64,000 bases of DNA from Lachancea dasiensis (taxonomy: Eukaryota; Ascomycota; Saccharomycetes; Saccharomycetales; Saccharomycetaceae). Positions 49,031-58,926 of this stretch are shown piece after piece (position 1 is the first letter of the stretch; each line of letters opens with the position of its first letter). The notes beneath the pieces were generated by a model, which had not been told where the DNA came from, did no database searches, and was given only the letters and a program-made list of their open reading frames with translations. The stretch spans positions 620,001-684,000 of the forward strand of contig LT598457.1 in the NCBI GenBank assembly GCA_900074725.1, written 5' to 3'. The position numbers and the translations under genes were made by a program.

Positions 49031-49424
49031 GACCTCCTGGATAGTTGGAAGGACTCGGGGAGTTACTTTTGGGGAAATTGCAATAGACCTGTTAGTAGAG
49101 CTGTGCTCTAGTCATCTTCATAAGCTTGGTCCGTGTTTTGACGGCCAACTTAGCTCGCTTTTAAGAAGAAGATGAAAAGACTTAAAAAGTTGATATAGTA
49201 TTTTAGAGAATACAAAAGCCTGTTGATATTCAATATCAATAAAGAAACGCATTCGTAGTCCCCGACCTTACAAGCCCCACTTGGCTGATAGGCATTTGGC
49301 GTTCGACTTGACTATAAACTTCACACGTTCCGTAAAGCTGCATTGCTTCCTGCGGAAATAAAATATCCAATAGTCAAACACTCACGTATAGAGAAATGAA
49401 GAAGCCAGGGTGTGCGTCTTTTTT

Positions 49425-49720
49425 TGTTAAAACTACCGAATGGCAGCGATCTAGAGTTGCTCGAAGAGCGCCGAGTGCCACAATAACGATCATCACCCGG
49501 TGTCACTATAGTATGAAGTGATACTGGCGACGTCATTAAAAGAATAATGGACAAGGTGAACAATTACTCCATGGGATTAAAAGGAACCGGGATTACACAG
49601 ATGTGCCCTAAATTCCATTTGATTATCGAATATCCCAGTATTGTATCTGTGGGGTGAATTCGTTGAGTCGTTCAGCTCTAACTGCGCCAAATTTATGCCA
49701 CTACGATATGATATAGTACC
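49425..49720 (-). repeat. Decayed dispersed repeat, copy B
   Basis: Read on the minus strand, 49570 down to 49425 aligns with 19550-19691 along its whole length, from ATTGTTCACC to GGTAGTTTTAACA, ending in the same TAACA. Weaker similarity continues to about 49720 (GGCGCAGTTAGAGCT against GGTGCAGCTAGGGCT). It has no coding content. The outer boundary is uncertain by tens of bases. It is probably an old solo LTR or other transposon remnant. Confidence 0.5.
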
Positions 49721-49969
49721 GGTTCTACGCACCAGATATGCATCAGATTTATGGCCCAAGTTATCACGAATGACCTCCAGAAGTCATCTTATGAGCTCTC
49801 GAAGCTAGCATCAAGTGCTCAGAATATCATATACGTATTGAGGCGAGTCTGATTCATCAGTAGAAAGCTTACTAAATTTGTCTTGTAAGTCGGACATAGT
49901 CATTGTAAGATGAGTAACTTGGATCTAGGGAATTCTATTTATCTCTCCGTAATTATTTTAGGCATTAGA

Positions 49970-49993
49970 GTTGGTTCAGTTACCTGAACCAAC
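49970..49993. other. Perfect 10-bp stem-loop
   Basis: GTTGGTTCAG and CTGAACCAAC are exact inverse complements separated by TTAC. The hairpin lies in gene-free DNA 700 bases before VID27. It is not followed by a T run, so it does not look like a simple terminator; its role is unknown. Confidence 0.6.
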
Positions 49994-50688
49994 AGCCTGG
50001 TATTTATACAATTCTCACTCGGTGACCCTGGTCAACCCATTAATTAATCACCCATTCTAGATCATTCTATTGTCCAAGGAATGCGGCTTCAATGCCGTAC
50101 GCTACCGATAACTTATCGATCGCCAATCCCATTGGACAACAGTTGTTCTCTTCGGTTTGTCTTAGCTGTTAAGTCGACTTGTATGGCCACTGTTGTGTAC
50201 TATCATTCTGTACCATTGTGTCACATATGTACTGACGCGAATTATGCGATTAGGCGCACATCACCATCAGTTTATTCACATTATTCCCAACAATACGATC
50301 TGTCGGCAATTCAACGAGCAATGCAACAAGCTGACTGTCGACGCTGACTTGCTCAAGTAAGATGATAGAAGGTTGTTTGGGCCACTTGCAAACTTTCTCA
50401 AACCCCACTGTACGATGAGTTTTCGAATTGCACAATATTCTAGGTATACAAATAACATATATATAAGGTGTCGAGTGTCGCTAAGTGGACCGATGAAGCC
50501 CTTGGTGTCGGGTATGAACTTGCATCTGATTACAGGCTAACTAGGCTGATGTCCGTATGTACGGTTCTACATATGTAGAGCGAAATTGATAATTGTATTA
50601 TGTAACGTAAAGCATCCTAACGAAAGGGTAAAGACGAGCAAGAAACATAGCTTTGATTGAAGGTATTCAAGACGGCGGGAATCCAGAA

Positions 50689-53100
50689 ATGAATATCATC
50701 AAGAAAATTATGGACTCTGGCGCCAAGCCAGAACTTGTTTCGATTCCTGCGGGGCAATTTTACCTCTTGAGGCCGAAAACTTCCCCAAAAGCAACCGTGG
50801 AGTGTTTGCATAACGATGCCACTCTGGGCATCCGTGAAAGCGGGAGCCATAGATTCGAGCTTGTGGTACGAAAGGAGAAGGATGACACTGAGTTAGCGTC
50901 TGGCGATGGTACAGAAGACTTCGAAGAGGATGGGCTCAGTGTACTGTCGGGCCAATCTAAAGACGATGAATGGAGTTTCAATTTAGATGAGTCTTTACAG
51001 TTTCACAAGGCGTGGAGTGACCAGGGGGAAATGTCCTTTGTGTGGAAGAATACCAAAGGTGACGCAGGTGAGAAATTTCAGTTTGTTGTCAACTCCGAAA
51101 TTCCCTTCACGGACGTTGGACATTTTCTTCATACTGCCTACGTGTGCGAATACGAGTTCAAATATAAGAAATCAGGGCGCAAAGCAGTTCGTGACGACCT
51201 AAAACAATTTGAATACGCCCACAGTGATGAAGAGCTTGGGGTAGCCGATGAGGATCCAGAAAACACACAGTTAGTGGAAAACATGGGCATGTTATCTGTC
51301 AAGAATAATTCTTCTAGCGAAGCTGAAAACGAAAGTGATGTTGACTCTTTTGAGGACGCGTTGGATGCCACTTTGCCTGTCCATCACGTCGCGCGTTCCG
51401 ACCCTCGTTCTCAACGCGACGAGAAAAAGTCCTTGAATGTTTTCGTGGATCGAGCCAGCATCTATGTCTTCGATCCGAGCGCACAAAAATTCTTTTTACA
51501 AGACGATAATTCTAAAGTGCGTATTGTAGACTATGGGAAATTTGAGTATTGGCTGACAGCAGAGGGTGAAAACGTTGGCCTAAGCGTAGATGTAACACCC
51601 TCTGTAAACCCTTTCTTTGAAAGTAGTTCCAGGAGCTTTGTTTTCAACTATACTCTTGAACATATCACATTATCTTACATGCTGGAGTTCAAGGCAGACC
51701 ATACCTATAATCAGTTCCGAGAGAACTGGACAAGAGCTCTGTGGGAATCTCTCAATCAAGCTAAATGGACCGGCATGAGTGATAGTGAGCGCAGCTGTAT
51801 CGTCGACTCGAGCAAAGAGGCTAACAAAGAACTGTCACTGTTTTTGAGAGACGATGAAAATACTGATAGTGAGACAAGCGATTCATCTGACAATGATGAA
51901 GAACAGGAAAGTGATCAAGAGCAATCGGGAGACGCTGATAGTTTTGACGAAGATGTTGCCGAAGAGAATTACAGAGCTTCGACTGCAGCTGTCGGAAACA
52001 AGTCGTTGACGGTGTCTTACAAAAATGATCGCTCTTACGTAGTAAGAGGGCATAAGATCGGCGTATTCAAAACTGACGATGACGATAACGAATTGAATTT
52101 CGTAACTGCAATTAATGAGATTGCCAACATGAAAGGTGAAGCTTTCGAACCAGAAAATCCAATGCTTTACACCGAGGACCAAGCAATGATTGTTCAGGAT
52201 AAGAATGATCCCTCTCGCCTTTTCAAGTTGAATCTTGAGCGTGGAAAAGTTGTTGAGGAGTATTCAGCCGGCGGTAAAGACGTTTTGAAGTACTCGCACT
52301 CTAAAAAGTTCGACCAACTAACAAATGAACAGACGTTCTTGGGTATATCAGGAAAGAGTGTGTTCCGGCTAGATCCACGGATAAGTGGTACTAATAAAGT
52401 TGTCAACGAGGAAAACAAAGATTATGCCACAAATTACGGGTTCTCTTCGCTGGGGACTAGTGAAGACGGCTATATTGCTATCGGTTCTGCAAAAGGCGAT
52501 ATAAGACTTTTCGATAAATTGGGTATTCGTGCCAAAACATTGATTCCTGCTCTTGGAGAACCTATCAGACACATCTGCATATCTGCGGATGCGAAGTGGC
52601 TCTTGGCCACATGTGATTCGTCCATTCTCCTGGTCGATTTAACAATTAGAGAAGGGAAGAACGCTGGTACCGTTGGATTTTTGAAGCCGTTTTCCAAAGA
52701 AGAAATGCCGAAGATCAACGTTTTGAAAATTCACCCGAAAACAGCTGCCTTTATGAAGACCACGACCAAACAGCCAATCAAATTTACAAAAGCTTATTTC
52801 AACACGGGCGTTAACCAAAAGGAACAGACCATAGTCACTTCGACTGGGCCTTTCGCTATTACATGGTCCTTAAAGAAAGTTTTGAGAGGCGACAAAATGT
52901 CGTACCTCATTAAAAAGTATAATTCCCTTATTATGGAAGACAATTTCAGATACGGATCTGATAGAAATGTTATCTTAGCACTTAAAGACAACGTTAAAAT
53001 GGCGAAAAAAAGTAAATTCAAGGACCCTGCTGTAGAATTACAGCGACAAAGGAGTTGGAACGACTTTCTGCAGCTTTCAGGCGAGGCAACTAAAAGGTAA
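50689..53100 (+). CDS. VID27: Vid27, cytoplasmic protein linked to vacuole import and degradation
   Basis: Vid27 is implicated in the vacuolar import and degradation of fructose-1,6-bisphosphatase; its molecular role is unknown. The ATG at 50689 starts MNIIKKIMDSGAKPELVSIPAGQFYLLRPKTS in family fashion; upstream in-frame codons lack ATG. The 803-residue product (yeast 782) has an N-terminal PH-like region and an acidic linker around residues 170-230. A second PH-like domain follows near 245-380, then a very acidic Ser/Glu/Asp segment at about 395-425. The C-terminal beta-propeller-like VID27 domain starts near 450, with repeated blades such as GYIAIGSAKGDIRLFDKLG and WLLATCDSSILLVDL. It ends basic (KKSKFKDPAVELQRQRSW). 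It matches YNL212W and converges with MRX7. Confidence 0.96.
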   Translation: MNIIKKIMDSGAKPELVSIPAGQFYLLRPKTSPKATVECLHNDATLGIRESGSHRFELVVRKEKDDTELASGDGTEDFEEDGLSVLSGQSKDDEWSFNLDESLQFHKAWSDQGEMSFVWKNTKGDAGEKFQFVVNSEIPFTDVGHFLHTAYVCEYEFKYKKSGRKAVRDDLKQFEYAHSDEELGVADEDPENTQLVENMGMLSVKNNSSSEAENESDVDSFEDALDATLPVHHVARSDPRSQRDEKKSLNVFVDRASIYVFDPSAQKFFLQDDNSKVRIVDYGKFEYWLTAEGENVGLSVDVTPSVNPFFESSSRSFVFNYTLEHITLSYMLEFKADHTYNQFRENWTRALWESLNQAKWTGMSDSERSCIVDSSKEANKELSLFLRDDENTDSETSDSSDNDEEQESDQEQSGDADSFDEDVAEENYRASTAAVGNKSLTVSYKNDRSYVVRGHKIGVFKTDDDDNELNFVTAINEIANMKGEAFEPENPMLYTEDQAMIVQDKNDPSRLFKLNLERGKVVEEYSAGGKDVLKYSHSKKFDQLTNEQTFLGISGKSVFRLDPRISGTNKVVNEENKDYATNYGFSSLGTSEDGYIAIGSAKGDIRLFDKLGIRAKTLIPALGEPIRHICISADAKWLLATCDSSILLVDLTIREGKNAGTVGFLKPFSKEEMPKINVLKIHPKTAAFMKTTTKQPIKFTKAYFNTGVNQKEQTIVTSTGPFAITWSLKKVLRGDKMSYLIKKYNSLIMEDNFRYGSDRNVILALKDNVKMAKKSKFKDPAVELQRQRSWNDFLQLSGEATKR

Positions 53101-53230
53101 CGCGCCAATGCGAACAAAAACCCACTCACATTTTGGGATCGAGCCAGCAGATTAAATAATTTAGGTAAAGAATTGTATATATACAGTATGTACCCGCCAT
53201 AGAGCTTTCTTTGTAATGAATAACAGAATT

Positions 53231-53569
53231 TTAAAACCTATCTTTTAAACGCCTTTCAAGACCGAAAATTGACCTCATCTCATCCCAGAACAAAACTCGA
53301 AATGCCTTGAATTTGTGATGGGGCTTTGGTTTGAATACGGACTCTGCGGTGTATGCAATTTTGCTGTGGCTTAGTGGTTCTTCTAATCCGTTAACCTTGA
53401 GGTAAACGCGCCGAACAAATCTGTGGAAGCCAGCACTTTGCATAAGTTTCTGATACAGAAGCTCTTCGATGCTTCTTGGGCCCATCCTCATGTCATAGGG
53501 GGTATGAAAACGGAGCCTGCGTGCAACTGGCAGTGTGTATAAAGAACTACAGGCTTTCGCTATAAACAT
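53231..53569 (-). CDS. MRX7: Mrx7, small mitochondrial protein associated with MIOREX/mitoribosome complexes
   Basis: Mrx7 (YNL211C) is a small mitochondrial protein found with large mitochondrial expressosome assemblies; its role is unknown. The conserved core here is RSIEELLYQKLMQSAGFHRFVRRVY, then KFKAFRVLFWDEMRSIFGLERRLKDRF at the end. The longest form (112 residues) begins MFIAKACSSLYTLPVARRLRF, an arginine-rich, acid-free stretch that looks like a mitochondrial presequence. Starting at the internal Met27 or Met29 would give about 86 residues, near the yeast 89. Both starts are possible and I prefer the longer one because of the targeting-like sequence. It lies between VID27 and OST4. 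Confidence 0.85.
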   Translation of the reverse strand: MFIAKACSSLYTLPVARRLRFHTPYDMRMGPRSIEELLYQKLMQSAGFHRFVRRVYLKVNGLEEPLSHSKIAYTAESVFKPKPHHKFKAFRVLFWDEMRSIFGLERRLKDRF

Positions 53570-54016
53570 TAATTACGAGTTAAATAATAATTGATATCGG
53601 AGGATCTGGCTATAAAGCCGGCCAAGGCGAAAAGCAGCGTCGCCATTGCTCGGGCGACTTAGTCTATAATCGGGAGAGAGTCACTCAAGAAAATTATGGC
53701 TCCCTGTGATAGAGGAAGGTCTTGGTTGGTCCTACAAGATCAGTGTTAACAGAAAAATACAAGTGACGTCGTTCCCTCAAGCGGAGGTTTCGGGGTAAAT
53801 GAATAAGAATAGTAGATGAAATATCAAAGCTATGCTTTTCAAATGTTGAGAAGCTGCTTGTCACAGATTACCTTGAATGCGAAGCTCATATATGCTTGTC
53901 GACATGATCATAGAATACGAATGGGGCTATGAACTTAAAAAGAAGCCAACGCCAGTCAAGCATTATAGACCACGCTGCCCCACAAGCTTAAAAAGCTTAG
54001 ATACAGCTACACGAGG
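53570..54016. other. MRX7-OST4 intergenic region
   Basis: These 447 bases are the shared divergent promoter of MRX7 and OST4. A GC-rich patch near 53617-53668 can fold into short hairpins but has no tRNA features. No gene is seen. Confidence 0.4.
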
Positions 54017-54136
54017 ATGATCAGTGACGATCAATTGAACACCTTGGCAATTGCATGTGGTGTCGTAACGTTCACACTGATTGTTTTATACCATGCAATT
54101 TTGTCGACCACCAAAACTCGTGTCAAGAGCACCTAA
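54017..54136 (+). CDS. OST4: Ost4, 39-residue oligosaccharyltransferase mini-subunit
   Basis: Ost4 is a tiny membrane subunit of the ER oligosaccharyltransferase. It holds Stt3 together with Ost3 or Ost6 during N-glycosylation. The frame encodes 39 residues starting MISDDQLNTLAIACGVV, against yeast MISDEQLNSLAITFGIV (36 residues). One membrane span covers about residues 9-28 with the conserved LIVLYHA segment, and the tail is short and basic (KTRVKST). It sits between MRX7 and BRE4, just as YDL232W lies next to BRE4 (YDL231C) in S. cerevisiae. It is convergent with BRE4. The N-terminal match over 8 of the first 10 residues, the single span and the position leave little doubt. Confidence 0.96.
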   Translation: MISDDQLNTLAIACGVVTFTLIVLYHAILSTTKTRVKST

Positions 54137-54367
54137 TTAAGTGATGACTTTTGAGTACAGTGACATGTCTAAAGCAGTATCTCTCTATTGTTAACAAGAC
54201 TATTTGCAAAAGGGATTGAGCTTGGTCATGAATACGGTGTTAGGCGAAGATTTCTCTGTTTTACGTAATATACTGTACATATTGAGTATAAATCCGAATA
54301 GTATACGCCCCAAAATGCCGCCGTTAAGTACTCGCTGTATAATTTCTTGAATAATCTCGTTTGTTTG

Positions 54368-57300
54368 TCAGAAGCATGTTTCTTCCCCTAGAATTTCCCT
54401 GCTGAGGTAGATTAGCTTTTGCACAATCTCGCTAATCTCGGTAAAGGCGCGCGTAAATGCCATCCCATGGATGAGAGTCCAATGCGATCTATCGTCCTCA
54501 TTGTCTTCATCATCAGCGCTTAGCTCTTTGAAGTTTGGATCGCGTTTTCCAGCTATGGTAGATGTTCGAGAGGGACCAGTTGACTCAAACTTGGTAATGA
54601 AGTCGAATAGCTTCTTTCGCGACATAATTGGGTTGGGCAAATATATGGGAACCTTATGCTTGGAAGTAAAGCAATTTGATAACATATACAAAACAAAAAT
54701 TACAGCTGCTACACTATCCCGACGTAATGATAGGAGCGCTCTGGAGATGCTGCTATTCTTGTCTTGTTCCCAAACCTCGAAATATTGACCAGATATCCTA
54801 GCCTGGATCATTTTCTCTAGTAGGAGCTCACAACCATCGAGAAGCTGCTGGTAGACATCCGCCTTGAAGACAAATATGTAGTTTGGCTCGGTTCGCGCTT
54901 TCCGAAGCATTTCCTTGACTGCGATTAAACTTTGGGACATTCGAACCTCACGGATGTTTGAATACCTCAAAGTAACTTCTGTAGGGGCATCATCAGCGTC
55001 TCTGTAGAGATACCTATCTGCTACGCTTTGATACGACTGGCCAATGTGTGCGAGAAGCGATGCTACTGACATTCTTAATTCATGGCGCGCAGTGAACGAC
55101 CATATAATCCAGTTCACGGGGATCGAAGGCAGGATCCCGCACAAAAGCGCAGCCCCAGTAATCCAAGTGTTTTTCCATATTTCAGCTGTGTTAAGGTCGG
55201 ATTCTCCTTTTCCATATGACTCCAACGCAATCACCGTAAAGCATAAAATACCAGTGAAGCTGGACTTTCTATTACCATTTGCAAAAAAATTGAATGACAG
55301 GATGGGGCAAAAGATTGAAGCAAATGTTGCTATCACGTATGGGTTCCCAAAGTGCCGTGCTTGATTGGCGCACCAACCTCCAAATATTCCTAAGACTGAA
55401 CATACAAGACGTCTCGAAAAAGAAGCCCAATTACCTGTGTTCCTGCGATTCACCAAAATGAAGAAGACAAGTGGAGCCCACCAACACTGATACTTTTCAT
55501 ACCAATTATGGGAGGTAGGCAACCAGCCGGGAAGAGCCAAAAACGTCACGAGAAAAGCAATCTTGAGAGCCCACTTGCTGTCATTAGAGGTGATCTCTGA
55601 GCTCCAAACCCACAGCCTGTAGCGCAACCAATGGCTAGTTGTGTGAAGACTAAAATCTTTGTGATCAACAGCTCTGATTGTTGCACGGATTGTTCTGTCA
55701 TCGTTTGGCGACGATGCTGTATTTTCGTGATTCGAGGTATAGCTGTGGTATAGCTGCTCAAAAACATCGTCTACATCAGCCTTCGCCTGATAGTACTGTA
55801 GAAGAGTCTTTGCTCCTTGATCGATACTACACTCTTTAGGTAGTCTTTTAAGTGCACGATGCAATGAGTAGCGTGGGAAGGAGATTCGCCAACGCAAATT
55901 GGAACTCATAGCTTTGACACACGATGCTACAGGGATTAAATACTTTGCACTCTGTCTCATGTATCTGAGAAACAGAAAAGAATCGATTGCTTGTGGATCC
56001 GAAAGCAGTTCTTTGCTGAAATACTCGGATTTTGTAAAATCCCTATAAGATTGATCAAGTTTGAAAATCTCACGTCTTAACTTATTCATTTGGCGTGTAA
56101 GCTTTAGTTCAGAACTTGGAGAGTTACTGCCACCCATGTTTTTGAGTTGTTTAAAAAACAATTCGATAGTCTCCAACAATGCTATCATCTCCACTATTAA
56201 AGAAATTATGTCGTCAGAGAATGTTGACCTCAATACACTGGCAAAAACCTCTTGATCGACAGACAAGCCCGAAGCCACCACATTGGATGGAGGAGCTGTG
56301 CTTTCTGATAGAGGCACAGGAAAGCTATTTGTTGAGTTTTCTGTCACAATTTCAGAATTACAGTTCTGAAATTTATTGTGACACTGTTCATAAAACTTCT
56401 CCAGTTCTAGCTTTGTGACTAGCTGATGGTCAATTGGTAAGGACCTCAGGGGTGCCGCCATGTTAGTAATCGTATTTCTAAACTCTAGTAAGAATCTCTG
56501 GTCGATTCTGGTAACTGTAATTTGATCGATGAACTCACGCATGCTTTCTGAGACATCGAAATCGACCTTTCTACCGATAGCCTTCAGCAGTAAGTGAATT
56601 TTATCACCATCTGAGCACTCCTCTGTCGAAAGAAATGCGACCAGTAAAAGCTTTATGGCACTTATGGACGCGGAAAATTTGCCAACCACTTCTGATTGGC
56701 CGGCGTGTGGAAAGATTGTAACGCACACCAAAAGGGAAAGCAATAGTCCAAACAGGTAGGAGATTCCAAAGTCCCAATAAAACATCCATTCGAGTGAGAC
56801 AAAATCGTCCACCAAGCTGACAGCGTGGAGATACGTGATGGCTATACCGAAAGATAGCGCCAAGTAAAGTAGCCTCTGATTTGATGCCATTAGCCACGAT
56901 GATAGATAAATAGCGATGAATAAACTTGCGAAAAATATTCCGCCCTGGTAGTTCGCGGCTGGTCTGGTCGCCACTGAAATGTACCACGCCAGGCTTGACC
57001 ATCCCATTCCCAGCGCTGCCCCCACAATCGACCATATGCAAATCTCAAGCTGAACTCCTACATTCCGCGCAGGATGGTGTATGACAACCGCGAGTGGTAG
57101 AAAATAGCGGTGTCTGTGGCCTACCCATGAGCCAGCGGGACGCACCAAGCAAATACAAAATGCAGCGAAAAAAGCCATCCAAAACTTCAAAATACGTTGC
57201 CAATTTTTCTTGAATTTATGAAATTGTTTCAAGCACCATGGCTGGGGATGAGCATAGACTTTTTGGGATGTCGTCGTCGATTTGTCGTCTGCATCTTCGT

Positions 57301-57550
57301 CTGTCACAGGTTCATATGTCGTGAAAACAGGGTCAAAAAATCCATCTCGCAATTCCTCCAGTCCGTAATCCTCTAAAATTTCCCAGCGTTTTCCGTCCGT
57401 TAACAAGTTTAACTTCAACTGCGAAGACGAAGTTCTAGATGACAGCATTCCCAATTGCGGTTTTTTAGAACCCAGTTTTCGTAGCGACAAGAACGACTGT
57501 CGTGTGTACGATCCCTTGGAAATCTTGGGCCCACCTAAAACATTTTCCAT
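54368..57550 (-). CDS. BRE4: Bre4, multi-span membrane protein of the FUSC/aromatic-acid-exporter type
   Basis: Bre4 is a conserved membrane protein whose loss makes yeast sensitive to brefeldin A, implying a role in endocytosis or Golgi traffic or in drug export. The 1060-residue product (yeast 1125) has two halves. In the first, about residues 118-290, six or so membrane spans include FWMAFFAAFCICLVRP and the ArAE-type GAALGMGWSSLAWY. A long soluble loop spans about 290-640. The second membrane block at about 650-830 starts ALKIAFLVTFLALPGW and includes GYQ-less GNWASFSRRLVCSVLGIFGG-type segments. The DUF2421-like C-terminal domain follows. This twin arrangement is that of fungal FUSC-family transporters. 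Its position between OST4 and PTP1 is the YDL231C position. Confidence 0.94.
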   Translation of the reverse strand: MENVLGGPKISKGSYTRQSFLSLRKLGSKKPQLGMLSSRTSSSQLKLNLLTDGKRWEILEDYGLEELRDGFFDPVFTTYEPVTDEDADDKSTTTSQKVYAHPQPWCLKQFHKFKKNWQRILKFWMAFFAAFCICLVRPAGSWVGHRHRYFLPLAVVIHHPARNVGVQLEICIWSIVGAALGMGWSSLAWYISVATRPAANYQGGIFFASLFIAIYLSSWLMASNQRLLYLALSFGIAITYLHAVSLVDDFVSLEWMFYWDFGISYLFGLLLSLLVCVTIFPHAGQSEVVGKFSASISAIKLLLVAFLSTEECSDGDKIHLLLKAIGRKVDFDVSESMREFIDQITVTRIDQRFLLEFRNTITNMAAPLRSLPIDHQLVTKLELEKFYEQCHNKFQNCNSEIVTENSTNSFPVPLSESTAPPSNVVASGLSVDQEVFASVLRSTFSDDIISLIVEMIALLETIELFFKQLKNMGGSNSPSSELKLTRQMNKLRREIFKLDQSYRDFTKSEYFSKELLSDPQAIDSFLFLRYMRQSAKYLIPVASCVKAMSSNLRWRISFPRYSLHRALKRLPKECSIDQGAKTLLQYYQAKADVDDVFEQLYHSYTSNHENTASSPNDDRTIRATIRAVDHKDFSLHTTSHWLRYRLWVWSSEITSNDSKWALKIAFLVTFLALPGWLPTSHNWYEKYQCWWAPLVFFILVNRRNTGNWASFSRRLVCSVLGIFGGWCANQARHFGNPYVIATFASIFCPILSFNFFANGNRKSSFTGILCFTVIALESYGKGESDLNTAEIWKNTWITGAALLCGILPSIPVNWIIWSFTARHELRMSVASLLAHIGQSYQSVADRYLYRDADDAPTEVTLRYSNIREVRMSQSLIAVKEMLRKARTEPNYIFVFKADVYQQLLDGCELLLEKMIQARISGQYFEVWEQDKNSSISRALLSLRRDSVAAVIFVLYMLSNCFTSKHKVPIYLPNPIMSRKKLFDFITKFESTGPSRTSTIAGKRDPNFKELSADDEDNEDDRSHWTLIHGMAFTRAFTEISEIVQKLIYLSREILGEETCF

Positions 57551-57723
57551 TGTGCTATTGGAGTGCTGCGCTAACCTGTACCCTACTGATCGTGGATGAG
57601 TTCATCTTGCCTTTATGTCCTCATTTAAGGATGTTAATAAGTAAAAACCTGATATTCTTATAAATCGTTCGATCGTAGACCGTATAAACGACAAACTTCT
57701 TTTATAGTCCGAACAACATCATT

Positions 57724-58677
57724 ATGGTCTCGAAACCTATACCGTGGTATTTAAGTCAAAATAATCTGGACGTAGTAAGCAAGTTTCAGTACATTCAGCA
57801 TCAGGAAGATTTGAGACTTCGGGATGCGACTTTGAACCCGGAAGGCTCGAAATGGAGTTTAGGCGTGTCTGTGAAGCACACCAATCGCGAGCGCAACAGA
57901 TACGTTAACATCATGCCTTATGAACGCAATCGGGTGAAGCTGAAACTGAAGTCCGGAAATGATTATGTGAATGCTTCATATGTCAAAGTTCAGGTCCCGC
58001 GCCAGTCGCTGCGTGCTGGCCATTATATTGCAACCCAAGGCCCGACCGATCGTTCGGCCTCCCAATTCTGGCAGATGTGCTACCAGCAATGTCCTGGGGA
58101 GAATATGGTTATTGTAATGGTTACACCACTCGTGGAACACCACAGGCGCAAATGTGCCGAGTACTGGCCCCGCGAACCTGGCTCGTGTGTGACGGTGGCT
58201 CAAGAACAATGTGGAGATTCGAAATTTGAAACTGGTTTAGAAGTTCGCAACATCAACGTGGAGCACAGGGCCGCTTATACTCTGAGCACGCTACAAATCG
58301 TGCCGTCAGACGTTCGATTTCCACAGAAAACGGTGCATCACTTTTATTTCGAACGGTGGCGCGACATGTCGAAACCTGACGAGGTTTTACCAATACTGGA
58401 ATTATCAAGGCACTCCCACAGACTAAATTCTCCGAACAACCCAATGATTGTGCATTGCTCTGCCGGTGTAGGTCGTTCAGGAACGTTCATAACGCTCGAC
58501 CACTTATTTCACGATACCCACGATTTTGCCACTCCTCAACCTGGTCAAGATTACCAACACGATCTGATAGAGCAAATAGTACTCCAGCTACGCTCACAAC
58601 GCCTCAAGATGGTCCAGACAGTCGATCAGTATCTATTCATCTACCACGCTGCCCAACATGTCTTTGATCTCTCGTAG
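57724..58677 (+). CDS. PTP1: Ptp1, classical protein-tyrosine phosphatase
   Basis: Ptp1 removes phosphate from tyrosines in the cytosol; in yeast it has been linked to filamentous growth and to Fpr3. The 317-residue protein (yeast 335) is almost only catalytic domain. It has the phosphotyrosine-recognition region RNRYVNIMPYERNRVKL, then NDYVNASYV, YIATQGPT and QFWQMCYQQ. The signature loop VHCSAGVGRSGTF has catalytic Cys245 and Arg251, followed by a QTVDQYLFIYHA Q-loop. The mobile acid loop reads RWRDM rather than WPD, as in S. cerevisiae Ptp1 (WKDM); the acid Asp214 is present. The enzyme therefore looks active. It is divergent from BRE4 and followed by MER1, interleaving YDL230W with YNL210W. 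Confidence 0.97.
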   Translation: MVSKPIPWYLSQNNLDVVSKFQYIQHQEDLRLRDATLNPEGSKWSLGVSVKHTNRERNRYVNIMPYERNRVKLKLKSGNDYVNASYVKVQVPRQSLRAGHYIATQGPTDRSASQFWQMCYQQCPGENMVIVMVTPLVEHHRRKCAEYWPREPGSCVTVAQEQCGDSKFETGLEVRNINVEHRAAYTLSTLQIVPSDVRFPQKTVHHFYFERWRDMSKPDEVLPILELSRHSHRLNSPNNPMIVHCSAGVGRSGTFITLDHLFHDTHDFATPQPGQDYQHDLIEQIVLQLRSQRLKMVQTVDQYLFIYHAAQHVFDLS

Positions 58678-58926
58678 ACAGTGAGATTCTTGGCTTTATA
58701 AGTATATTAATGATGCATACCCTCGAAACTATGAGTCTGATATTCTACATGGCCACTTAAGATATACCGGAAAGCATCCAAATTGTATCGACGGTGCCAG
58801 GAGTAGTCCAGCTTGTTGATTTCAATCTTCAACTGAAACTGTACTCCAATCTCAGCGCCTTGTTCATTTGTCGTGTGTGTAGTATAAAATTAGCCGCCGA
58901 GGTTTTACAAACCACCTGCACACAAA

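Larger units (their letters stand above)
49031..50688. other. Monooxygenase-VID27 intergenic region
   Basis: At 1658 bases this is the longest internal gap. It contains repeat copy B (49425 to about 49720, minus strand), a perfect 10-bp stem-loop at 49970-49993 and a VID27 promoter with TATATATA-like sequence near 50457-50464. I see no gene. The size is unusual, because VID27 and RRG9 are adjacent in S. cerevisiae. Confidence 0.5.
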
